This document shows positions 20,101-28,413 of a DNA stretch of 64,000 bases, piece after piece. Positions within the stretch are counted from its first letter, which is position 1; the number at the start of each line of letters is the position of its first letter. The position numbers and the translations under genes were made by a program. This DNA comes from Bacteroidales bacterium UBA5197 (lineage in GTDB: Bacteria; Bacteroidota; Bacteroidia; Bacteroidales; Lentimicrobiaceae), in contig DHVX01000090.1 in NCBI GenBank assembly GCA_002412885.1, positions 62,255-126,254 of the forward strand, in the 5' to 3' direction. The notes under the pieces are model-generated. The model was not told where the DNA came from. It searched no databases and saw nothing but the letters and a program-made list of their open reading frames with translations.

Positions 20101-20388
20101 ATTGCCAGCCACAATAAGAATCAGTTCCTCCGCGGTTTTTTGTCTTGCCGATACAGATATTTTACGGCTGCTCCTAACCTCAGTATCGCTGTAGGCAAAT
20201 TCATAACCGGTAAGAATTGTGATTTCGCTTAGTACTTCCTTTAGAGGACTGTTTTCAAACCTCAGATTGTACCGCTCGTTTTGCTGGGCATATGTATAAA
20301 TGGAAATCGTAAGCAAAAGCAGAAGCAGGCAGCTCTGCAATTGTATTGGTGACAGAAAATGCAAACAGTTGTCCTTGCTGTAAATCAC
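17155..20388 (-). CDS. SusC/RagA TonB-dependent transporter with STN signalling domain (SusC1)
   Basis: A 1077-aa outer-membrane importer. Order: signal peptide with a long N-region (QSCLLLLLLTISIYTYAQQ), a secretin/TonB N-terminal STN domain (residues ~40-112, PLKEVLSEITILTGYEFAYS), a carboxypeptidase-regulatory-like domain (~118-200), a plug (NIRGISSINAGNRPLFVVDGIPI; SISVLKDAAASSLFG) and a 22-strand barrel ending SLMIGLCARF. An STN domain means the receptor signals to a FecR anti-sigma factor, and fecR lies directly upstream. The start is GTG; no ATG exists between it and the signal peptide, and no better codon was found. It is coupled to susD1. Confidence 0.93.
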   Translation of the reverse strand: MIYSKDNCLHFLSPIQLQSCLLLLLLTISIYTYAQQNERYNLRFENSPLKEVLSEITILTGYEFAYSDTEVRSSRKISVSARQKTAEELILIVAGNAGLEALFTEKKVILKLLNDKQFYIINGIVIEALNDLPIPGAHVFITCKTSGTFTDEEGRYSLKVPKDCNTVRFSCMGFTEQEQIIRTDTLLNIRLQADIKTLSETVVVAFGEEPEDLLTGAVSFLRMDLYDQTNSSSLNAAMQSEISGLLIQANGGTPASGFNINIRGISSINAGNRPLFVVDGIPIITGDYSQLDFSGQSIDAISDLSINDIESISVLKDAAASSLFGSNSSNGVILINTKRGVSGRNRIDLYSYFGLQQTVGRLDMLDSRQWMNLMNEQALAEGRTPEYSQETLLNYPINTDWQQEVFRTAPTRDIGLSLSGGNDKSQHYISGNFFDQEGIIIGSDFKRYNLRMNYDYKISEKLKIESGNSFAYSVNNRVEGDQTLNGPLPNAISLAPVFPVYNSDGSFNNDGSYANPVAIATLEKNLTYTYRNTFHFKANYALADNFTLRSLTGLDFYNLREQAFAPKTTRQGAKYNGLGIEATSNALRFYHTTYLDYSLVRSLNRLSVTAGLSLESNRQHDTFLRAQNFAGTSFEFLQDAATPVSTQSYETEANANSLFSRIQYGYDERYIFTLNLRRDGSSKFGKNNRFGLFPSFSGLWYASKEEFFKVNAISRLILSVSYGITGNDQIGDFLSLDLYSAGNNYGGDGGISPSQLANPNLRWESTSHFNLGTQIELFGRINIRADYYNKQTKDLLLQKPMPTSTGHAFVMSNIGKIENQGVEISAIIPIIEGPFRWDAMLNFTSNRNKVLELYEDQPIRNIGRASSSIEVGEPVSFFYGFNSLGVNPDDGNLIYEDLNGDGKINDLDRKKIGSPHPVFYGGVGSNLSWKNFSFDFRFSFSYGNSIFNSTRIYTETISLSNQTTAILRRWQNPGDITDVPKASVYNQRFSSRFVEDGSFLRLKNVRFSYELPEKLISRAGISRLEVFVAGKNLLTFTRYSGMDPEINYNGLNPIALGTDFFTCPQPKSLMIGLCARF

Positions 20389-20414
20389 CTTGATTTTTCT
20401 TCCGGATTAGCCCC

Positions 20415-20422
20415 TAAAGATA
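20415..20422 (-). promoter_or_regulatory. Possible -7-like element TATCTTTA before susC1
   Basis: One base off TAnnTTTG on the minus strand, 27 bases upstream of the susC1 GTG, which makes that unusual start more plausible. The promoter might instead depend on the neighbouring ECF sigma factor. I see nothing else in 20389-20624. Confidence 0.3.
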
Positions 20423-20624
20423 AGCCAGTTTTTCAAAAAAATAATACATGTTATAAAACATGAAAATTATTGATGAATAATAAGGCGAAGGCTGCAAATG
20501 ATTGCAAAATGAAAGAAGATAAATGTTTTTTCACAGCAGCGCAATGCCGGAACTTAGCTTATGCGATGGAAAAACAAATGTGCATCAGAAAAGTGACAAC
20601 CTGATGAAGTGACAAAAATGGATC

Positions 20625-21581
20625 TTACTTTAAATCCGCTTTTTCAAATACAATGGTTTCACCTTCAACTCTGTAGGTAACAGGTGCCAGGGTTATGATC
20701 AGTTCCAGCGTTTCCTTTAAGGTTTCTCCTGAAAGGCTGAAAGTGAAATTGTATGTTGCTGCATTATTTTCAACCCTGAATGATTTTCCATAGCGCAGGT
20801 TCAGGGCTATTGCAATTTCGGGTAGCGGAGTATTGTTGAACGAAAGTTTTTCTTCTTTCCAAAGCGTGAGCTCTTTGGCATTGACTTTTTCAATAATGAA
20901 AAGTCCACTGGTTTTGTTAAAGATCAGCTTTTCGTTTGGCACCATACTGGCAAAAAGTTTTCCCCCATTTGCGGAAACATTTACGCTTCCTTCAACCAGA
21001 ATGACTTCAGCTTCAGATGAACCTGAAAAATTCATCACGCTGAAAGAAGTTCCGGTAACCTCAACATCTATATCGCCGGTGAGAATCTTAAATGGAGTGT
21101 TGTTGTTTATTACATCAAAATATGCATGTCCCTGAAGATCAATCAATCGGTTTTTAACGAATGTTTTCTCATAAGTGATGCTGCTTTCGCCTGTCAGCCA
21201 TACTTTGGAACCATCGGGCAAGGTAAAATCAACAACTTGTCCTTTCGCAGAAGTTAACTGCATTTGTGCGGGGGAAATTGTTTGATTGAATGCAAAGTAA
21301 AGCACTGCAGTCAGACCTGTCAATATAGCCAGTCCAGCAGCAATTTTCAGGAAGGTCAGCTTTATTAAAGGTTTTTGTTTTGAGGTGTGATGATCAATTT
21401 TCTGAAACAAGGCATCGAAGTCCGGTTTGCGGGCTGCTGACTTCATTTCTTCCGGGTTATCCCATTGTTTCTTCATCAGGGTATCAACCTCCTCTGATGA
21501 AATCAGTTCCTGCTCTTCCTTCGGCTTAATTAATCCGGCGTAGAAACGGGCAAATATATTTGGACTAAGTTTCTTTTTCAT
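20625..21581 (-). CDS. FecR-family anti-sigma factor
   Basis: A 318-aa inner-membrane protein that holds the ECF sigma factor inactive until SusC1 signals. The cytoplasmic N-terminal ~75 residues (with KKQWDNPEEM) are followed by one membrane helix (~76-98, FLKIAAGLAILTGLTAVLYF). The periplasmic FecR domain spans ~105-205 (GQVVDFTLPDGSKVWLTGESSI, then GHAYFDV and VTGTSFSV). The C-terminal DUF4974/STN-like domain is ~245-318 (LSFNNTPLPEIAIALNLRYG). It is 51 bases downstream of the sigma gene in the same direction, so they form one operon. It is 236 bases upstream of susC1. Confidence 0.92.
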   Translation of the reverse strand: MKKKLSPNIFARFYAGLIKPKEEQELISSEEVDTLMKKQWDNPEEMKSAARKPDFDALFQKIDHHTSKQKPLIKLTFLKIAAGLAILTGLTAVLYFAFNQTISPAQMQLTSAKGQVVDFTLPDGSKVWLTGESSITYEKTFVKNRLIDLQGHAYFDVINNNTPFKILTGDIDVEVTGTSFSVMNFSGSSEAEVILVEGSVNVSANGGKLFASMVPNEKLIFNKTSGLFIIEKVNAKELTLWKEEKLSFNNTPLPEIAIALNLRYGKSFRVENNAATYNFTFSLSGETLKETLELIITLAPVTYRVEGETIVFEKADLK

Positions 21582-21632
21582 TTTATTGGTTCTGTATTTT
21601 ATACACCTGGTGAAGGTGTTTTACTTAAGCGA

Positions 21633-22181
21633 TCAGTTTAATATTTTTTTCAGGGCCAATTTAACCGTCTTGATGGCAAGGCTTTTGTGCACTTCTATGG
21701 TTCTTACCGAAAGGCTGAGTAAGGCAGCGACCTCTTTATTTGAAAACCCTTCAATATTTCCAAGTTGAAAAACTTTTCGGCGCTGTGCCGGCAGATCATC
21801 AATTACCTTGTCGATTTTTTCTTTAAGGTCGGCGTAAATCAGCTCATTTTCAAGATTGGTTGATTGTGTCAGATGTCCGGTTATGTATTCCCGGTAAGCC
21901 TTTTCGTTGATCTTCTTCCGCTGAATATTGAAAAGGTGGTTTTTGGTGATGGTGTAAATGTAATTGTTCAGGGAAAGTTCTTCTTTGAGCCCTGCCCGCT
22001 CATCCCATATTTTGATAAATACATCCTGCACCACATTTTCGGCATCTTCGGGTGAATTGTAATACCTGATGGCAAAATAGTAAACCTTTTCCCGGTATTT
22101 CCGGAAAATCTCCTCAAAAGCTTTTTTATCTCCGCGCTTGAGTCTGCTTACCAACGGTTTATCATCAGATTCTTCCTTCAT
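21633..22181 (-). CDS. FecI-like ECF RNA polymerase sigma factor
   Basis: A 182-aa sigma-70 family protein of the Bacteroidota ECF type. Region 2 spans ~10-80 (AFEEIFRKYREKVYYFAIRY, then AENVVQDVFIKIWDE) and region 4 spans ~125-180 (LPAQRRKVFQLGNIEGFSNK, then a helix-turn-helix with SVRTIEVHKSLAIKTV). It probably directs transcription of susC1-susD1, and perhaps of susC2-susD2 upstream. A perfect -7 element ends 28 bases before its ATG, so the sigma-fecR pair seems to be made by the housekeeping polymerase. Confidence 0.93.
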   Translation of the reverse strand: MKEESDDKPLVSRLKRGDKKAFEEIFRKYREKVYYFAIRYYNSPEDAENVVQDVFIKIWDERAGLKEELSLNNYIYTITKNHLFNIQRKKINEKAYREYITGHLTQSTNLENELIYADLKEKIDKVIDDLPAQRRKVFQLGNIEGFSNKEVAALLSLSVRTIEVHKSLAIKTVKLALKKILN

Positions 22182-22208
22182 TTTCTCTTACCTGTTTCTG
22201 GTAACCGG

Positions 22209-22216
22209 CAAAGGTA
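22209..22216 (-). promoter_or_regulatory. Bacteroidota -7 element TACCTTTG before the ECF sigma gene
   Basis: A perfect TAnnTTTG on the minus strand, with transcription expected near 22202 and the start codon at 22181. Confidence 0.6.
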
Positions 22217-22297
22217 AGATTTCAGCAGATATTCAGGAAAAAGTGTCAAAATAAGTTTTAGCGTTGTACATTCATTAATGCACCTGCAAACAATCAC

Positions 22298-22328
22298 AAA
22301 AAAACCTGACAGTTTTTTACTGTCAGGT
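22298..22328 (-). terminator. Rho-independent terminator of the susC2-susD2 operon
   Basis: On the minus strand ACCTGACAG, a seven-base loop and CTGTCAGGT are followed by a T-run. It begins 36 bases after the susD2 stop and separates that operon from the sigma-fecR unit. Confidence 0.85.
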
Positions 22329-22363
22329 GAAAATTTAACTCCTATCTTTCTTTTGATAATCAA

Positions 22364-23746
22364 TCACATATCCCACCAAAATCTATCCTGCAGTGTTGGT
22401 AAGGTTGCCGGAAAGTTATTGTTGAACAAACGTTCAGTTTGCGGATAAGCAAACCTGCGTGGAATGGCGCCTCCCGGATTCTGATTGTGGTCGCCTCCTG
22501 TGTTGGGGGTGAGCTCAGGAAATCCGGTGCGACGGTAATCAGTCCACGACTCAATATTACAGAATAAAGCAATATACTTTTGCTTTATGATCGTCCGAAG
22601 ATCCTGATCAAAGTTTCCGTTCAGCACACAATAGGCCTCCTGAAAGCTGAGGATTGTTTCATTGCTGGTTGTGCCTCCTGTAATTTTATCGATATTCGCC
22701 CTGACAGCTTCATTCAATGCAATTTGTGCTGCCGGATCACCGGGATTTATCCTGATACGTGCTTCAGCCTCAATAAATTTTACCTCATGATAGGTCATCA
22801 GCAGCGAAGGGGAAGCGGTGGAAGTAAAGTACAATCCATTGAGGGTTGATTCCCCGAACTTTTTCTTGTAGTAGAAATTTTTGCGGGGGTCATTGGTTAG
22901 CAACAGCAGATTTGTAAAGTTTGGATGAGGAAGAATATAATTAAGCAGTGTATAGGAATAAAAGGGATTGTATTCCGAAGCCGAATAACCATATTGAAAC
23001 ATCAGATCTCCATCTGCTGAAGTCATTGCATTTGCGGTCGCTTCTAGCGCTTTTTCGGCAGGATTGTAGTCCAGTTCCCCGCTTTTTTTACTCAGGTGCA
23101 TATAATAGCGGGCTTTAAGTGCCCATGCTGCTTTTATCCACTTACCTGCATCACCACCAAACATTATATCATCAGAAGCTGGCTTCTTCCCTGCATATTC
23201 TGTTTCCAGAAGCTGAATGCTTTCATCAAGCAATTGTTGTATGGCTTCATATATTTCTTTTTGAGAATCATAAACGGGATTGCGGTTTGTAGAGCCTTTC
23301 AGTGCTTCCTTAAAGGGTACATCGCCATACAGAGATGTAACATTTCCCAGGCAATTGGCCAGCAATACTTTGCCAATCCCTGCATAGTAGAATGATCCTT
23401 CTTTTTCGGCCAGTTCTATCATTACTTTCAGGTTTACCATGGGGCCATCGTAATAGTCATTCCAGTTCCAATCCACGTAAAGGGCTTCATTCAGAATATA
23501 TTGCTGCACCTGCACCGGATGGTTATCTACGCCTTCGTAGTATTGCATAAATATTCCTGTCATTACCTGGGTTGTGCCGATATTCAGGCGGGCCAAACGC
23601 TCCTGATTATAGGGCAGCATCACCGAAGGAGGTACTTCAGTCGGCCGGTTGGGATTCACATTGGCATCTTCAAGTTCGCAACTGTTGAAAAGCATGACTC
23701 CCATGAGCATCAATGGAAGCCTTATGATGAATGATTTTGTATTCAT
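22364..23746 (-). CDS. SusD/RagB-family lipoprotein (SusD-like type 2, SusD2)
   Basis: A 460-aa outer-membrane lipoprotein. The signal peptide ends LMLMGVMLFNSC with the lipobox Cys near residue 23. The body follows the SusD-like_2 pattern: NVNPNRPTEVPPSVMLP after the Cys, TGIFMQYYEGVDN, KVLLANCLGNVTSLYGDVPF and KAAWALKARYYMHLS. It ends with the short C-terminal region WTDYRRTGFPELTP followed by RFAYPQTERLFN. It captures an oligomeric substrate for SusC2. It lies 21 bases downstream of susC2 in one transcript that ends at the hairpin near 22.3 kb. Confidence 0.92.
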   Translation of the reverse strand: MNTKSFIIRLPLMLMGVMLFNSCELEDANVNPNRPTEVPPSVMLPYNQERLARLNIGTTQVMTGIFMQYYEGVDNHPVQVQQYILNEALYVDWNWNDYYDGPMVNLKVMIELAEKEGSFYYAGIGKVLLANCLGNVTSLYGDVPFKEALKGSTNRNPVYDSQKEIYEAIQQLLDESIQLLETEYAGKKPASDDIMFGGDAGKWIKAAWALKARYYMHLSKKSGELDYNPAEKALEATANAMTSADGDLMFQYGYSASEYNPFYSYTLLNYILPHPNFTNLLLLTNDPRKNFYYKKKFGESTLNGLYFTSTASPSLLMTYHEVKFIEAEARIRINPGDPAAQIALNEAVRANIDKITGGTTSNETILSFQEAYCVLNGNFDQDLRTIIKQKYIALFCNIESWTDYRRTGFPELTPNTGGDHNQNPGGAIPRRFAYPQTERLFNNNFPATLPTLQDRFWWDM

Positions 23747-23767
23747 ATTTCAGGGTGTTGATGATGA

Positions 23768-26700
23768 TTATAACGACAATTGAAGGCTGAACTCCACACT
23801 TTTGGTATTGGGCATATTAAAGTAATCGCGGCCCAGACTGTTTGAAACTCCTGAAAGATTAGTTTCGGGATCAATACCTGAGTATTTTGTCCAGAGCAAT
23901 AAGTTTCGGGAATTGATGCCGAGATTTACGCTCCTGAATGGTGTTTTGCCCAGCCATTTGACAGGCAGGTTATAGGATAGGCTGAGTTCGCGAAGTCTTA
24001 CAAAGGATCCATCTTCAATGGCTGCTTCCGAAAGACCGGCCAACCCGCCCTGAGCTGAATAATATCTGGCATCCCGTTTTACTACAACGTCATTCGGTAG
24101 CCCGGTATTAATGTTTTTGCCCGGAAAAATGAAGTCTTCATCCCGGTTTTCTGTGTTTTTACTGGTTCCCAATGATGTCATTACATTTTTTGTCCCGTTA
24201 TAGACAACCCCGCCCTGCCTGATATCGAACAGGAGAGAAAGTTGTATTCCTTTGTAGTTGAATGTATTTCGGAATCCGAGCATAAAATCAGGATTTGGAT
24301 CACCTATTACTCCGGCAGTTACATCAACCAATGGATAACCATTATCTCCAACCATTATGTCACCATCTTCATTCCTGAGATATCGCGATCCGTAAAGCAC
24401 TCCATATGGCTGTCCGGCGATGGCAACCGAGCGGGTGCTTGATACGCCGGTAGTCTGGAAATCAAGCAAGGGGACTCCATCAGGAAGGCTTTCCACCATG
24501 TTCCTGTTCTTTGTGAAGTTGAACATCATATCCCAGTTGAAACCTTTTCGTGCAATTGGAGTAATGAAAAGCTGAGCTTCAATGCCTTTATTGGTGATTA
24601 CGCCCGCATTCAGCACCATAAACTCATACCCGGTTGAATAAGCTACCGGCACAGGTACAATCTGTCCTATACTTTTTGCCTGATAAACAGCGAAGTCAAG
24701 GCCAATCTTATTGTTGAAAAACCGGAGGTCAAATCCAAATTCTGAAGAGCGGGTTGTTTCCGGCTTAAGATTTTCGTTGCCTATGGTGCGTTCAGTTGCG
24801 AATGCTGTCTGTCCGTTTATTCCTCCGGTTATGGCTGCAAAATAATTGCGCAGTGAGTATGGGTCGGCATCATTACCAACCTCTGCCCATGATGCCCGCA
24901 CTTTCCCATAACTAAATACCTTCCCGCGATCCAGACTCAGAGCTTCCGAAAAAATAAAACTGGTGTTGAATGAAGGATAGAAAAAAGAATTGTTTCCCTT
25001 GGCAAGCGTTGACGACCAGTCGTTACGACCAGTTGTGTTAAAATACAGCACTCCTTTGTAACTCAGTTTTACATCGTAATAAGCCCCGGCAATTTTGTAA
25101 GCCGACTTGCTGTCATCGCCCGAAGTAACAGCCGTATTGCTGAGGTCGTAGAAATTTGGAAGTATCAGAGAATCACCTCTTTGATAGTTGAAGTAAGTTT
25201 CCTTGACATAATAGTTGTGCCCTGCTGTTACATTAAGCTTTAAGTCTTCGGTTAGTTGTTTCTCCGCACTGAGCAGCAGGTCTGAGTTTATTCCTGTAAA
25301 GAAGTAAGTATTGGCTGTGACATATCCGTTGGGCGTATCACTGGAATTGTTGTCGAAAAACGAATTGCGTTTTTCTCCGTAATGATCAATCCCCACGCGG
25401 TACATGGCTTTAAGCCATGGAAACAAATCATAATCCACCTGAGTATTTCCTATAATGCGGTTCACTTCAGCCCGCGCTTTGTTCCGGTTGATTGACCAAT
25501 AGGGATTGTCATACTGTGAGTAATAATTTCGCTGAGTTCCGTCAGGATACATGTAAGCAGATGGATCGTTTTCCGGATCATCAGAGCCATTGGTGAGATC
25601 AAATGTTGGGGTGTTTCGCATCAATCCCACCATTACAGCCGAAAGATTGCTGCCTTTTTGCGTAAGGTTGTTCAGCGAGTTTGAATAATTGGCTGAACCT
25701 GAAATTTTGAGTTTATTTGATAATTTTGAGTCGCCGGCTATTTTTACATTGGTCCGCCAGAAATGGCTGAATGGCACAATCCCGGATTGATCCAGATGTC
25801 CCAGTGAAAAAATATAGCTGCCGTTTTCGTTATTTCCCGACATGCTCAGGTATGTATTGCTGGTCATGGCAGTCTGGAAAAAGTTATCAACAGGATATGC
25901 ATTCACGCGCATATCAGTTGCTGCAGGATCGCTCATTCCTACGATGCGGCCATTTCGGTCTTTCAAGTCATTGGTCGATCCGTCATAGCGCAACGTGTCT
26001 ATAAGTGCGCCCCAGCTGGCATTGGATGTCGAAGAGTATTTGCCCCCGGTTCCCTGAGAATACATGGATTGACGCTCAGGCAATTTGTTTACCTGGTCAA
26101 AACCGACAGAGGTTTTGAAGGAAATACTTTTACTTGCTCCTCCTTTAGATTTCCCTGATTTGGTGGTAACCAGAATGGCTCCGTTTGCAGCCCTGATGCC
26201 ATAAAGCGCAGCTGCAGCCGCTCCTTTTAGTACCGAAACCGATTCAATATCGTCGGAATTCAAATCAATGGCGCGGTTTGAGTAGTCATAAACATAACTA
26301 CCATCGTAGCTATTGTCGATGGGTACACCATCAACCACAAACAATGGTGAATTACCCGATGCCCTTAACGATGAACGCCCGCGTATGGTTATACTGGCTG
26401 ATGCGCCCGGTGTTCCGGCCGAACTGATGACTTCAAGTCCGGCAACTTTCGAACTCAACGCATTTACAATGTTGCCTGTTTTTGAATTGCCAAGTTCTGA
26501 TCCTCCAACTTCCTGGGCTGCATAACCCAGCGATTTCTTTTCGGCTTTAATGCCGATCGCGGTAATAATTATACCTTCTATGGTTTTGGCATCCTGGGTC
26601 AGCGCTATATTGACAACCTTATTGGAGCCTGGTTTAACTTTTTGTGTTGTATATCCAACATAGCTGAATTCCAGAATGTCATCGGCACTGATTGTCATTA

Positions 26701-26881
26701 TGGAATAATTTCCGTCCATATCAGTCACCGTTCCGGTGGTTGTCCCTAAAATTCTTACAGTGGCGCTGGGAAGGGTTTCTCTGGTATTGGCATCCGTTAC
26801 CCGACCTGTAATGGTTTGTTGTGCCAAAGCTTCAACTGAAATTATCAGCAGCAGCATGATAATGGGTAAGATCTTTCTCAT
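23768..26881 (-). CDS. SusC/RagA TonB-dependent transporter (SusC2)
   Basis: A 1037-aa outer-membrane importer. It has a signal peptide (MRKILPIIMLLLIISVEALA), a carboxypeptidase-regulatory-like domain (residues ~24-110, ITGRVTDANTRETLPSATV), a plug with the SusC signature (RGRSSLRASGNSPLFVVDGV; SVLKGAAAAALYG), and a barrel ending NTKSVEFSLQLSL. Unlike SusC1 it has no STN domain, so it should not signal through FecR by itself. An ATG at 26914 is an alternative start that adds 11 residues. The two SusC/D pairs differ in length and domain order, so they are not a recent tandem duplication. Confidence 0.93.
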   Translation of the reverse strand: MRKILPIIMLLLIISVEALAQQTITGRVTDANTRETLPSATVRILGTTTGTVTDMDGNYSIMTISADDILEFSYVGYTTQKVKPGSNKVVNIALTQDAKTIEGIIITAIGIKAEKKSLGYAAQEVGGSELGNSKTGNIVNALSSKVAGLEVISSAGTPGASASITIRGRSSLRASGNSPLFVVDGVPIDNSYDGSYVYDYSNRAIDLNSDDIESVSVLKGAAAAALYGIRAANGAILVTTKSGKSKGGASKSISFKTSVGFDQVNKLPERQSMYSQGTGGKYSSTSNASWGALIDTLRYDGSTNDLKDRNGRIVGMSDPAATDMRVNAYPVDNFFQTAMTSNTYLSMSGNNENGSYIFSLGHLDQSGIVPFSHFWRTNVKIAGDSKLSNKLKISGSANYSNSLNNLTQKGSNLSAVMVGLMRNTPTFDLTNGSDDPENDPSAYMYPDGTQRNYYSQYDNPYWSINRNKARAEVNRIIGNTQVDYDLFPWLKAMYRVGIDHYGEKRNSFFDNNSSDTPNGYVTANTYFFTGINSDLLLSAEKQLTEDLKLNVTAGHNYYVKETYFNYQRGDSLILPNFYDLSNTAVTSGDDSKSAYKIAGAYYDVKLSYKGVLYFNTTGRNDWSSTLAKGNNSFFYPSFNTSFIFSEALSLDRGKVFSYGKVRASWAEVGNDADPYSLRNYFAAITGGINGQTAFATERTIGNENLKPETTRSSEFGFDLRFFNNKIGLDFAVYQAKSIGQIVPVPVAYSTGYEFMVLNAGVITNKGIEAQLFITPIARKGFNWDMMFNFTKNRNMVESLPDGVPLLDFQTTGVSSTRSVAIAGQPYGVLYGSRYLRNEDGDIMVGDNGYPLVDVTAGVIGDPNPDFMLGFRNTFNYKGIQLSLLFDIRQGGVVYNGTKNVMTSLGTSKNTENRDEDFIFPGKNINTGLPNDVVVKRDARYYSAQGGLAGLSEAAIEDGSFVRLRELSLSYNLPVKWLGKTPFRSVNLGINSRNLLLWTKYSGIDPETNLSGVSNSLGRDYFNMPNTKSVEFSLQLSL

Positions 26882-27191
26882 AGGCTTGTATCCAAAATTT
26901 AGAACAGTTTTCATTTTGGATATAAATACACCTGAGTTATGGTATTCACTTAACCCGGCTGGTAAATGTTTTTAATTTGAATTGTTTGTAAAACGAAGCT
27001 GTATCTTTTCTGCAGAGGGCAATCAAATTTGGATAGATGTATGGTGGATTTATATCCCAACATATTTCTATTTGAATGGGTGAAACGGTAAGTAATTTTT
27101 CGCTGAATGTTAAAGTAAACCTTTTATTCGGTCTGATTGTTATTAACTGATTGTCAATCAATTTAATTCACAAACCTAATAAATCGCATTT

Positions 27192-28187
27192 ATGGAAACT
27201 AAATACGGATTTCACCTGATGGATATTACTGAATTTGGCGATTGGTTAGCTGCTCAGCATGTCAGCAGGGTAATAAAACTCATTCAGAACCATCACACCT
27301 ACCTCCCCGATTACACGCATTTTACCGGAAGTAATCATTTTGAACGTCTGAAATCCATGAAGAATTATCACATGGTAACCAACAATTGGAGCAATATCGC
27401 ACAAACCCTCACCACATTCCCCGATGGAAAAGTTGCTGTTTGCAGACCTTTAAATGATGTTCCGATTGGAATCAAAGGCCACAATTCGCGTGGGATTTGT
27501 ATTGAGCATTTCGGCAATTTCGATATAGGAAAGGATATTCCGAGCAGTGCCCATGCTGATACGATTATTAAACTAAATGCAATGCTCTGCCACAAATTTT
27601 CATTGCCCGCCGATACCGATCATATTGTTTATCATCATTGGTACGATCTTAATAATGGGCTTAGGCTCAATGGAAAAGGATCAACAAAGAGTTGTCCCGG
27701 CACTGCATTTTTCGGTGGGAATAAGGTTGAAAATGCAAATGCTACTTTTATTCCTTTGATTCAGGCTGAGCTTACAGCTATGGGTGGAAGGCCTGCCGGA
27801 GTGACTGTTTCGGCACCTGTTAAATCAACTGAATCAGGAATTGTAATGGCATCTAAAGTCAATGTAAGGAAGGGAGCTGGTACGAATTTTCCTGTTGTGT
27901 CAGTCCTGAGTGCCGGGTCTATTGTAGATATTTTTGAAAGTTCGCCGGGCTGGCTGCGAATTGGTACAAACAACGAATGGGTTTCTGATAAGTTGGTTAT
28001 CCGTGTGGCCAAAGCCAGAGTGGCTGCCAACAAGCTGAATATCCGATCTGGCCCCGGTCCTGAATTTTCCGCTCTTGGTTCACTCTCAAAAGACTCAGAA
28101 GTAATGATTTACGAGAAAAAAGGAGAATGGAACAGGATTGATATCAATGAAAAATGGGTTGCCGCCAAATTTCTGAGTGCTTTCTGA
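27192..28187 (+). CDS. N-acetylmuramoyl-L-alanine amidase with two SH3b domains
   Basis: A 331-aa cell-wall hydrolase that cuts between MurNAc and L-Ala of the stem peptide. Residues ~25-190 are an amidase_2/PGRP domain with the Zn pattern: the first His in IQNHHTYLPDY (H34), the second in IVYHHWYDLNN, and Cys in KSCPGTAFF. Two bacterial SH3 domains follow (residues ~215-270, KVNVRKGAGTNFPVVSVL; and ~280-331, KLNIRSGPGPEFSALGSL), probably for wall binding. No signal peptide is visible, so it may leave by lysis or a dedicated exporter, or work like a phage-type endolysin. It is monocistronic, ending at a strong palindrome. Confidence 0.88.
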   Translation: METKYGFHLMDITEFGDWLAAQHVSRVIKLIQNHHTYLPDYTHFTGSNHFERLKSMKNYHMVTNNWSNIAQTLTTFPDGKVAVCRPLNDVPIGIKGHNSRGICIEHFGNFDIGKDIPSSAHADTIIKLNAMLCHKFSLPADTDHIVYHHWYDLNNGLRLNGKGSTKSCPGTAFFGGNKVENANATFIPLIQAELTAMGGRPAGVTVSAPVKSTESGIVMASKVNVRKGAGTNFPVVSVLSAGSIVDIFESSPGWLRIGTNNEWVSDKLVIRVAKARVAANKLNIRSGPGPEFSALGSLSKDSEVMIYEKKGEWNRIDINEKWVAAKFLSAF

Positions 28188-28225
28188 TAAAGTGATTATT
28201 TTATTTTAGCTATTGCATTACGTCC

Positions 28226-28259
28226 AAAAGCAGAAGTGTTTTAAAACACTTCTGCTTTT
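28226..28259. terminator. Perfect 34-base palindrome, bidirectional terminator
   Basis: Two 17-base arms with no spacer (28226-28242 and 28243-28259), A-rich at the left edge and T-rich at the right, 38 bases after the amidase stop. Confidence 0.75.
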
Positions 28260-28354
28260 AATGTATTGATCAATTGAATAATAACTTCACCCGGGCAGAC
28301 GTTTATATGACACGACAGATAAACTATTGACAAAATGTCAGTTTTTTATCTGAT

Positions 28355-28389
28355 TTTGCCCGATTCTTTGTATTGATGTAGTAACTTTG
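28355..28389 (+). promoter_or_regulatory. Promoter of the sigma-54 regulator-lptE-secG operon
   Basis: A perfect -7 element TAACTTTG at 28382-28389, with TTTG at 28355-28358 as a possible -33 box (23-base spacing, slightly long). It gives a leader of under 20 bases to the ATG at 28414. Confidence 0.6.
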
Positions 28390-28413
28390 CAGAAGAATTT
28401 TTATCATTCAATA

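Noticed and set aside
26946..27161. 71-aa minus-strand frame between susC2 and the amidase gene
   Set aside because: No recognisable domain and no promoter or start context; it lies in the divergent control region, so it is probably chance.
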